Assembly: GCF_900111895.1 (NCBI RefSeq)
Contig: NZ_FOKB01000001.1
Coordinates: 625,177-689,176 of the forward strand
DNA: 64,000 nt
Direction of reading: 5' to 3'
Source: Pseudomonas simiae
Lineage (GTDB): Bacteria; Pseudomonadota; Gammaproteobacteria; Pseudomonadales; Pseudomonadaceae
Part shown: positions 1 through 6,079 of the stretch, in pieces
Layout of the letters: the number at the start of each line of letters is the position of its first letter
Position numbering within the stretch: the stretch's first letter is position 1
Made by a program: the position numbers and the translations under genes
The notes under the pieces: model-generated
What the model was told of the DNA's origin: nothing
What the model saw: only the letters and a program-made list of their open reading frames with translations
Database searches by the model: none

Positions 1-1
1 T

Positions 2-77
2 GTCCCCTTCGTCTAGTGGCCTAGGACACCGCCCTTTCACGGCGGTAACAGGGGTTCGAGTCCCCTAGGGGACGCCA
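2..77 (+). tRNA. tRNA-Glu (TTC)
   Basis: A complete 76-nt cloverleaf including the encoded CCA end. The 7-bp acceptor stem pairs GTCCCCT with AGGGGAC, the anticodon loop CTTTCAC carries TTC, and the T arm has GGTTCGAGTCC. A terminator-like hairpin follows closely, so this is probably the last or only tRNA of its transcript. Upstream sequence lies outside the window. Confidence 0.97.
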
Positions 78-102
78 CGATTACCCGCTCTGCGGGATTT
101 TT

Positions 103-136
103 AAGGGTCATTCAATTATTGAATGGCCCTTTTGTT
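103..136 (+). terminator. Rho-independent terminator after tRNA-Glu
   Basis: A 12-bp stem (AGGGTCATTCAA pairing with TTGAATGGCCCT, one G-T pair) with a 3-nt loop is followed by a T-rich run. It lies 26 nt past the tRNA. Confidence 0.85.
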
Positions 137-210
137 TGTCTGGCGTTTGGCCAATTCTCTCCTCTTTCCCATTCTTCTCCTCTGACCAACGGTCGCGCGG
201 GTGGCTTGCG

Positions 211-235
211 GAATATTATTATGGTAATAATATTC
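211..235. promoter_or_regulatory. 25-bp palindrome, probable TetR operator
   Basis: A perfect inverted repeat with arms GAATATTATTA and TAATAATATTC around TGG. It lies 21 bp before the start of the TetR-family gene, in an A+T-rich patch surrounded by G+C-rich DNA. Position and symmetry fit an autoregulatory operator. No -10/-35 pair is clear enough to annotate. Confidence 0.7.
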
Positions 236-256
236 AACCCATGAGCATCGGAGGCA

Positions 257-799
257 ATGATGAGCGATAAAAAAGCGCAAACCCGCGAACGCATTTTGCA
301 GGCCGCCAGCGCCGCGTTGATCCAGCGCGGCCCGGCTGAGCCGAGTGTGGGTGAAGTCATGGGCGCGGCGGGGCTGACCGTCGGTGGTTTCTACGCGCAC
401 TTCGAAAGCAAGGACGCACTGATGCTGGAGGCCTTCACCCAGTTGCTGGCCAAGCGTCGTGCGTCGATTGATGACATGGACGCCCAGTTGACCGGAGAGG
501 AGCGCAGAAGCCTTGTGGCGGCGTTTTATCTGTCACGCAAACACCGTGACTCAACTGCCCAGGCCTGTCCGATCCCGGCAACTGTCGGCGAGATGAGCCG
601 CCTGCCAGATGAATTCCGCCAAGCGCTGAACGAGCATTGCGAGCTGATGGCCGCGCAACTCGCCGCCAGCCCTGAAGACACCGACAAAGCCCTGGCTGAC
701 ATGGCGCTGATGATCGGTGGCCTGGCCTTGGCCCGCGCCTTGGGGCCCGGTGAGTTGTCTGACCGTGTGCTGCGCGCCGCCAAGTCGGCCGTGCGCTAG
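257..799 (+). CDS. TetR/AcrR family transcriptional regulator
   Basis: 180-aa protein with an N-terminal TetR helix-turn-helix (about residues 5-52), ending in the typical motif GFYAHFESKDAL. The C-terminal part is all-helical and would bind an unknown ligand. Two ATG codons lie side by side at 257 and 260; GGAGG at 249-254 supports either. The 25-bp palindrome just upstream is a likely self-operator. The hydrolase gene starts 12 bp downstream, so the two are probably co-transcribed and the regulator may control the hydrolase. Confidence 0.93.
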   Translation: MMSDKKAQTRERILQAASAALIQRGPAEPSVGEVMGAAGLTVGGFYAHFESKDALMLEAFTQLLAKRRASIDDMDAQLTGEERRSLVAAFYLSRKHRDSTAQACPIPATVGEMSRLPDEFRQALNEHCELMAAQLAASPEDTDKALADMALMIGGLALARALGPGELSDRVLRAAKSAVR

Positions 800-811
800 A
801 AGAGGGTTGTC

Positions 812-1648
812 ATGATGGGCACATTAACCTGGATTCGTCGCTTCAACGGCACCCTGGGGCACCTGGCGCCGCAAACGGTGGCCGGCAAGATGCGCCGCGC
901 CTTCATGACACCCCGCGACCTGCCGCCGCGTGACTGGGAGCTGCCGCTGCTGGCGCAATCGGAGCGCATCACCTTGCGTTTCGGTTTGTCCGCCTTGCGT
1001 TGGGGCCAGGGGCCCGCAGTATTGTTGATGCACGGTTGGGAAGGGCGGCCCACTCAATTCGCCAGCCTGATCACGGCGTTGGTCGATAACGGTTATTCAG
1101 TGATTGCGCTCGACGGCCCTGCCCATGGTCGTTCGCCAGGGCGTGAAGCCCATGTGCTGCTGTTCGCCCGTGCCATGCTCGAGGCCGCTGCCGAGTTGCC
1201 GCCGCTGCACGCGGTGATCGGCCATTCCATGGGCGGCGCCAGTGCGATGTTGGCGGTGCAGTTGGGCTTGCGTACCGAGGCGCTGGTCAGCATCGCTGCA
1301 CCGTCACGCTTTCTGGATGTGCTGCGTGGCTTCACCAAGATGGTCGGTTTGCCGGCGCGGGCACGCTTGGCCTTCATCCATGAGGTCGAAATGACCTTCG
1401 GCATGCCGCTCAAGCATTTGGATGTGGCCCACTACCAGATGAACATTCCTGGCCTGATCGTGCACGCCGAAGACGATACCTTCGTCCCGGTCAAAGCCTC
1501 CCAAGCCATTCACGAAGCCTGGTTTGACAGCCGTCTGCTGCGCCTGGAGAAGGGCGGTCACCAGAAAGTACTGGCCGATCCGCGCGTGATCGACGGTGTG
1601 CTGGCGCTGCTGGCCGGCCGTCGTTTACAGGAGCGGCAAACTGCCTGA
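812..1648 (+). CDS. alpha/beta hydrolase
   Basis: 278-aa alpha/beta-hydrolase fold protein. The nucleophile elbow GHSMGG places Ser139. An oxyanion-type HGWEG lies near residue 74. HAEDDTFVP gives the likely acid Asp222 and GGHQ the catalytic His250. No signal peptide is visible, so it is probably cytoplasmic. Start ATG 812 is directly followed by ATG 815, with a purine-rich stretch upstream. It follows the TetR gene by 12 bp, suggesting co-expression. The substrate cannot be read from the sequence. Confidence 0.9.
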   Translation: MMGTLTWIRRFNGTLGHLAPQTVAGKMRRAFMTPRDLPPRDWELPLLAQSERITLRFGLSALRWGQGPAVLLMHGWEGRPTQFASLITALVDNGYSVIALDGPAHGRSPGREAHVLLFARAMLEAAAELPPLHAVIGHSMGGASAMLAVQLGLRTEALVSIAAPSRFLDVLRGFTKMVGLPARARLAFIHEVEMTFGMPLKHLDVAHYQMNIPGLIVHAEDDTFVPVKASQAIHEAWFDSRLLRLEKGGHQKVLADPRVIDGVLALLAGRRLQERQTA

Positions 1649-1687
1649 TACACTGCCCCGGTTAAGTTAATCGACCGGGAGCAAGGC

Positions 1688-2122
1688 ATGGGCTGGGATT
1701 TGGCAACGCCGTTTATCATCGATCTGCAGGTCGCCCCTGAAGACATCGACGGCCTGGGGCACGCCAATAACGCGGTGTACGTGTCCTGGCTGGAGCGCTG
1801 CGCCTGGCGCCATTCCCAGCGGCTGGGCCTGGACCTGACCGAATATCGCCGCCTGGACCGTGCCATGGCGGTGGTGCGTCATGAGATCGACTACCTCGCC
1901 GCAGGCTACGAAGGCGATGAGTTGCAACTGGCCACCTGGATCGTCGACTGGGACCAGCGCCTGAAGATGACCCGGCGCTTTCAACTGGTACGCCCGCGTG
2001 ACGGCGCGACCCTGCTACGCGCGCACACCACCTTTGTCTGCATCGAGCTGTCCACCGGCAAGCCCAAGCGCATGCCCGCGGAATTTCTCGACGGTTATGG
2101 CCCCGCCCTGACAGGGGGTTAA
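1688..2122 (+). CDS. acyl-CoA thioesterase, YbgC/4-hydroxybenzoyl-CoA thioesterase type
   Basis: 144-aa single hot-dog domain. The motif DIDGLGHANNAVYVSWLE near residues 19-36 matches the family's catalytic Asp and the GH-x-NN loop on the central helix. Such enzymes hydrolyse acyl-CoA thioesters as cytoplasmic oligomers; the chain length used here is unknown. The start has GGAGCAAGGC just upstream. It lies 39 bp after the hydrolase and may belong to the same transcript. Confidence 0.9.
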   Translation: MGWDLATPFIIDLQVAPEDIDGLGHANNAVYVSWLERCAWRHSQRLGLDLTEYRRLDRAMAVVRHEIDYLAAGYEGDELQLATWIVDWDQRLKMTRRFQLVRPRDGATLLRAHTTFVCIELSTGKPKRMPAEFLDGYGPALTGG

Positions 2123-2177
2123 CGGTTGCTGTGGGAAACCCAGTAAACTGCGCCACGATTTTTGTTGAGTGTTTTCC

Positions 2178-3155
2178 ATGCAAATTGCTTTGGCGCCCAT
2201 GGAGGGGTTGGTCGACAACATCCTGCGGGACGTTCTCACCCGTGTCGGCGGTATTGACTGGTGCGTGACCGAGTTCATCCGCGTCAACGACCGCCTGCTC
2301 ACCCCAGCGTATTTCCACAAACTCGCCCCGGAACTGCTCCACGGTGCCCACACCGCTGCGGGTGTGCCGTTGCGTGTGCAATTGCTCGGCTCCGACCCGG
2401 TGTGCCTGGCGGAAAACGCCGCGCTGGCGTGTGAGCTGGGTTCGCAGGTCATCGACCTGAACTTCGGCTGCCCGGCCAAGACCGTCAACAAGTCCCGAGG
2501 CGGTGCGGTGCTGCTCAAGGAGCCGGAGCTGCTCAACCAGATCGTCGAACACGTCCGACGCGCAGTGCCGGCCCACATTCCCGTCACCGCGAAAATGCGC
2601 CTGGGTTTCGACAGCCCGGATGGCGCTCTGGTCTGCGCCACGGCCCTGGCCGAAGGCGGCGCGGCGCATATCGTGGTGCATGCGCGTACCAAGACCGACG
2701 GCTACAAGCCGCCTGCCCATTGGGAATGGATCCCGCGCGTACAGGAGGTGGTCAAGGTCCCGGTGTTCGCCAATGGCGATATCTGGAGTGTTGAAGACTG
2801 GAAGCGCTGTCGCGAAGTCAGTGGCGCCGAAGACATCATGCTGGGCCGTGGCCTGGTAGCGCGTCCGGACCTGGCGCGGCAGATCGCTGCGGCGCGGGCA
2901 GGGGAGGAGGTGGTCGAGATGACGTGGGCAGAGATGCAGCCGATGCTCCAGGAGTTTTGGACCCAGTCGGTGGCGCAACTGACTGAACGTCAGGCGCCGG
3001 GGCGTTTGAAGCAATGGCTGGCGATGCTCACCCGCAATTACCCTGAGGCGGTGGAATTGTTTACGCTGATGCGCAGGGAAACCGACCTGGAGCAGGTCGG
3101 GCGTTTGTTGGGTATGCCCAGTCGGTGCGAACAGTCTGTGGCGCTGCAAGATTAG
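2178..3155 (+). CDS. dusC: tRNA-dihydrouridine synthase DusC
   Basis: 325-aa flavoprotein that reduces a D-loop uridine of tRNA to dihydrouridine. It starts with the Dus signature [14 protein letters not shown], has the catalytic Cys98 in [10 protein letters not shown], the FMN-binding VVHARTK segment and [10 protein letters not shown], then a helical tRNA-binding C-terminal domain. TEFIRV and NFGCP point to the DusC (U16) branch. ATG 2178 is preferred; a GTG at 2169 would add three residues. No strong ribosome-binding site is visible. A good terminator follows. Confidence 0.95.
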   Translation: MQIALAPMEGLVDNILRDVLTRVGGIDWCVTEFIRVNDRLLTPAYFHKLAPELLHGAHTAAGVPLRVQLLGSDPVCLAENAALACELGSQVIDLNFGCPAKTVNKSRGGAVLLKEPELLNQIVEHVRRAVPAHIPVTAKMRLGFDSPDGALVCATALAEGGAAHIVVHARTKTDGYKPPAHWEWIPRVQEVVKVPVFANGDIWSVEDWKRCREVSGAEDIMLGRGLVARPDLARQIAAARAGEEVVEMTWAEMQPMLQEFWTQSVAQLTERQAPGRLKQWLAMLTRNYPEAVELFTLMRRETDLEQVGRLLGMPSRCEQSVALQD

Positions 3156-3190
3156 GTTTACATATATAAGTGTTTCATCTGTTGCTGTAA

Positions 3191-3216
3191 GGGGCGCCGA
3201 AAGGTGCCTTTTTTTT
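3191..3216 (+). terminator. Rho-independent terminator of dusC
   Basis: GGCGCC and GGTGCC form a stem closed by a GAAA tetraloop, followed by eight T residues. It insulates dusC from the effector genes. Confidence 0.9.
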
Positions 3217-3591
3217 GTCTGAAAAATATGTTTGGCATCGCCCTGTGCTGGCTGGGCCTGGCTTGGGTTTTTTATTTGTTTTGGGTGGTTGTTGTGGTGT
3301 TGCGAGATATATGCAAAGGCGTATGAATGTTTGGCTCAACTGCTACTGAAGTTTAATTTTTTAATGTTCTCGGGTGGTAGGACAGGTACTTGCGCGTGCG
3401 CCAATTAACATAGCTTTTGTTTTTTAAATAGCGTTGTTGTTTTCATTAAGTTGCTTTGTTCATGGGGTGTTTCCTCAAGTTTCCACTCTTGGGTGGATGC
3501 GAGGCGCGTGCAGTCTGGGTTTTTCTGCGAATGTCCATAGGCGAACGTCTCGGGTGCCCAATTGGTTTCCTTATATAAGCCACGATTATTC

Positions 3592-3619
3592 GGAACTCAT
3601 CTCCGTTGCGCCCCACGAA
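3592..3619 (+). promoter_or_regulatory. hrp box (HrpL sigma-factor promoter)
   Basis: The sequence reads GGAACT, 15 nt, then CCACGAA. The known hrp-box consensus for the ECF sigma factor HrpL is GGAAC(C/T)-N15-17-CCACNNA, so both halves match exactly with accepted spacing. The -10 half ends 100 bp before the first ATG of the three-gene cluster and points towards it. This links the cluster to a type III secretion regulon. No other good match was seen between 3156 and 6080. Confidence 0.82.
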
Positions 3620-3719
3620 TCTTGCGAGTTTGTCGAACTCACCGTTGTTTCACACTTAATGTCAATCGTGGTCTCTCTCCTGCCGGTGCGGGGGTGGGCA
3701 CAGATTCAGGAATAAAAAT

Positions 3720-4982
3720 ATGTCTAATGTCTCGGCCAAGCAGTTCATGCCAACGAACACACATTATCCACAGCTTAACCAGACTTCCGTGCACGCTGAT
3801 AAATCGCTCGAATTGTCGCCGTCTATGGACAGTATGAATAAGTTTCTAAAGGACAGTAGTCCGACACCAAAAGAAAACAATGTGCCGATGAATAAGGAGT
3901 CCCTGGAAAAGTTATTTGCCATGTTTGAGTTCGCGGTCAAAGCGATGCGTAGCATGCTCGCGGGCATGGGGGTGTTGCCCCGCCTGCCTAGTGACCTTGA
4001 TGCCCAGCCCCCGGTGAAGCCTGGTACCGATGGCAAGAACGTTCCGGATATGAAGGCCGAACACAAGGTCGCACCGGGGGTGGATACCAAGAAGACCGTG
4101 CTACCTGGCACCGATACCAAGAACGTGCCGGATGGGAAGGTCGAGCATAAGGTCGCACCGGGGGTGGATACCAAGAAGACCGTGCTACCTGGCACCGATA
4201 CCAAGAACGTGCCGGATGGGAAGGTCGAGCAGAAGGTCGCACCGGGGGCGGATACCAAGAAGACCGTGCTGCCTGGCACCGATGCCAAGACCGTTGTGGA
4301 TGCGAAGGCGCAGGACAAGGTTGCACCCGAAGCGGATACCAAGGCACGGGTGAAGCCGGACCCGGAGGTTAAAGTCATGCCGGATGGTCGTACCCAGGTG
4401 AGCATTAGGCCTGACGGCAAACTCGATACTCAGCAGGCAAAGCCTCCTCTCACCCCTGTGGATTATAAAAATAAGCTGTCGTCTGATATCAACGTGACGG
4501 TGCAGGTCCAAAACTGTCATTGCCCGCATACAGATGAAAAAGTAGCGCCACAACCTCCGGTGACGCCGAGGCTTGATAAGCAGCCGTCTCCACAACCCCC
4601 GGTAATGCCGAAGCCCGACGGACAGCCGTCGCCACAGCCTCCGGTCATTCCGACCCATGTGAATCCCAAGCCTGTTACCCCGACCAACGTGAATCCCAAG
4701 CCTGTTACCCCGACCAATGTGAATCCAAGGCCGGACATCCCGACCAACGTGAATCCAAAGCCTGATACCCCGATCCATGTGAATCCAAGGCCTGTTACCC
4801 CGACCAACGTGAATCCAAAGCCTGATACCCCGGCCCCTGTGAATCCAAAGCCTAATACCCCACCCAATACGGACCTTACATCCCCCGCACCGGATGACTT
4901 GGTTGATGATTGCAGCAGCCAATCCCATAAGCGTTTCGACAACCACCGAGCTAACAAGCCTGGCCTCCGTCCACGTTTTTGA
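3720..4982 (+). CDS. repeat-rich, proline-rich putative type III secreted protein
   Basis: 420-aa protein not recognised as a named family. The N-terminus is rich in Ser, Asn and Thr, has Val at position 4 and no acidic residue in the first 12, as is usual for Pseudomonas type III substrates. An amphipathic helix spans about 58-85. Four 28-residue units follow at 101-212, each with a PGTD-x-K start and a KVAPG-x-DTKK core. Two 14-residue PQPPV units span 277-304, then seven 10-residue VNP(K/R)P units at 311-380. A CHCPH cluster lies near 266. There is no Sec signal or membrane segment. ATG 3720 has AGG 9 bp upstream. It is the first gene after the hrp box. A harpin-like or translocation-helper role is possible but unproven. 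Confidence 0.78.
   Translation: MSNVSAKQFMPTNTHYPQLNQTSVHADKSLELSPSMDSMNKFLKDSSPTPKENNVPMNKESLEKLFAMFEFAVKAMRSMLAGMGVLPRLPSDLDAQPPVKPGTDGKNVPDMKAEHKVAPGVDTKKTVLPGTDTKNVPDGKVEHKVAPGVDTKKTVLPGTDTKNVPDGKVEQKVAPGADTKKTVLPGTDAKTVVDAKAQDKVAPEADTKARVKPDPEVKVMPDGRTQVSIRPDGKLDTQQAKPPLTPVDYKNKLSSDINVTVQVQNCHCPHTDEKVAPQPPVTPRLDKQPSPQPPVMPKPDGQPSPQPPVIPTHVNPKPVTPTNVNPKPVTPTNVNPRPDIPTNVNPKPDTPIHVNPRPVTPTNVNPKPDTPAPVNPKPNTPPNTDLTSPAPDDLVDDCSSQSHKRFDNHRANKPGLRPRF
4020..4355 (+). repeat. four 84-bp coding tandem repeats
   Basis: In-frame units at 4020-4103, 4104-4187, 4188-4271 and 4272-4355. Units 2 and 3 are almost identical in DNA and unit 4 is degenerate. The near-identity suggests recent duplication by slippage or unequal recombination. 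Confidence 0.9.
4548..4859 (+). repeat. proline-rich coding repeats (42-bp and 30-bp units)
   Basis: Two 42-bp units at 4548-4631 encode PQPPV-type repeats. Seven 30-bp units at 4650-4859 encode PTNVNPKPVT-like decapeptides. Variation is concentrated in the last codons of each unit. The array would form an extended, polyproline-like stalk. Confidence 0.88.
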
Positions 4983-5018
4983 GCCCGTTATCTTGACGCG
5001 TTGAACATAAATGCTGGT

Positions 5019-5041
5019 CCTCTGGTCGTTTCGGCCAGGGG
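5019..5041 (+). other. strong hairpin between effector genes 1 and 2
   Basis: A 10-bp stem (CCTCTGGTCG with CGGCCAGGGG, including G-T pairs) has a 3-nt TTT loop. No U tract follows, so it is not a standard terminator. It could be an RNA-processing or stability element, or a partial attenuator, inside the operon. Confidence 0.5.
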
Positions 5042-5062
5042 GCACTCAATGAGACTTAAAAC

Positions 5063-6013
5063 ATGTTATCGATAAGCCATAACCGTGTTGTATCGCCAAC
5101 TATTGAGCCTTGCCGGACACCAGACCATTCAGTTCGTGCATCGCTCCACTCTGTGCCCAGAGAAAACGTTCGTACTGCAACAGCTGTTCCTCGCTCAGAG
5201 GTAAAGTCCGATAGTTTCAGTAATAACGCGGACACTTCGGCCTTGCTCAGCATGTTGGGAGAAGTGTTCAAGCAGTTTTTCACTCAATTGCAAAGCCTCT
5301 TGCGTGGAGACGTGCATCCGGTTGAACCGAAAAACAACGATGTACCTGCACCGTCGCCACGCGTACAACCCACTCCCGATACGAGGCTCACCGATAAACA
5401 AAACGAACCTATCCCCGAGCTTTCCACTCAGCGTCGAGGTGCAAAGCCCAAAGATATCTTCAGTGGTTTTCGTCAGGGCAGAAATGGTAACTGTGTGACA
5501 ATCTCCGCTATCAAGGCGGCGATGGCAAAGTTTGGCCAAAGCCCTAAGGATATTTACAAGTCTGTCGAGAAAGGCGTGGATGGATTTAAAGTTGTCATGC
5601 GTGACGGCATGACGGTAGAACTCAGCAAGGCGGAGTTGGACAGTGCCATCCGCGGCTCCAACTTTGTTGGAATAAATGATCCTGGCATGCTCAAGGATGC
5701 ACATTTCCTGTTTGCAGTTTCTGCCAAGCGGGCGCAAATGGAGAACAACGACGGACGGGCAGGCAAAAGTTATGAAGCCGCCATAAGAAGCCTCAACGAT
5801 GGTGAAGATGAATGGGGCCCTGGGGAGGGGTTCAAACGTCTGGGGCTAAAAGACCATATGAAGCGTGTATCGGTGCGTGAATTCGCTGACAAGTCATTGA
5901 TTGGCATGGTCAACCGGCGCGGGCACTCAGTGGCTATCGTGGACGGAATTGAAGAGAACTATGGGCGCAAAGGCGGCCGGCCCACAGGCGGCCAAGCCAT
6001 CGCGTTGATGTGA
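5063..6013 (+). CDS. putative type III effector with one cysteine-protease-like domain
   Basis: 316-aa protein, not assigned to a named effector family. The N-terminus (MLSISHNRVV) has Ile at position 4 and no acidic residue in the first 12. A helix at about 55-82 resembles the one in the upstream protein, followed by a Pro-rich linker to about 120. The C-terminal domain (about 131-316) has GNCVTISAIKAAM with Cys144, a GHSVAIVDG strand with His288 and Asp294, and several conserved blocks between them (RDGMTVELS, FLFAVSAKRAQ, SLNDGE). Order and local context resemble a papain-like Cys-His-Asp/Asn triad; this is inference. The ribosome-binding site is weak. It lies 80 bp after the repeat protein and is probably in the same hrp transcript. 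Confidence 0.78.
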   Translation: MLSISHNRVVSPTIEPCRTPDHSVRASLHSVPRENVRTATAVPRSEVKSDSFSNNADTSALLSMLGEVFKQFFTQLQSLLRGDVHPVEPKNNDVPAPSPRVQPTPDTRLTDKQNEPIPELSTQRRGAKPKDIFSGFRQGRNGNCVTISAIKAAMAKFGQSPKDIYKSVEKGVDGFKVVMRDGMTVELSKAELDSAIRGSNFVGINDPGMLKDAHFLFAVSAKRAQMENNDGRAGKSYEAAIRSLNDGEDEWGPGEGFKRLGLKDHMKRVSVREFADKSLIGMVNRRGHSVAIVDGIEENYGRKGGRPTGGQAIALM

Positions 6014-6079
6014 CAACAACGTTTGATCTGATTTTCTTGTCACGAACTCGTCCAACTAATTAATAAAAGAGTTAACGAT

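Larger units (their letters stand above)
3156..3719. other. A+T-rich intergenic region before the effector operon
   Basis: This 564-bp stretch has clearly lower G+C than the flanking core genes, with many T runs. It contains the dusC terminator and, near its right end, a close match to an hrp box. Short open frames inside it lack ribosome-binding sites and family resemblance, so no gene is called. The composition change marks the left edge of the accessory patch. Confidence 0.75.

Noticed and set aside
1716..3149. 477-codon open frame on the minus strand opposite the thioesterase and dusC
   Set aside because: It runs antisense to two clearly recognised genes, is rich in His/Gln/Arg, has no family resemblance and no ribosome-binding site. 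Long antisense frames are common in G+C-rich genes.
3434..3715. 93-codon frame across the hrp box
   Set aside because: It includes the promoter and the leader of the effector operon, has no ribosome-binding site and reads like random A+T-rich sequence.
4650..4859. Regular 30-bp repeats that resemble a CRISPR array at first sight
   Set aside because: The period has no unique spacers, stays in frame and encodes proline-rich decapeptides; no cas genes are near.
4185..5045. Minus-strand frame with repeated RGIRLWIH-like peptides
   Set aside because: It is the complement of the proline-rich repeats of the plus-strand gene; the plus frame has the promoter, ribosome-binding site and operon context.
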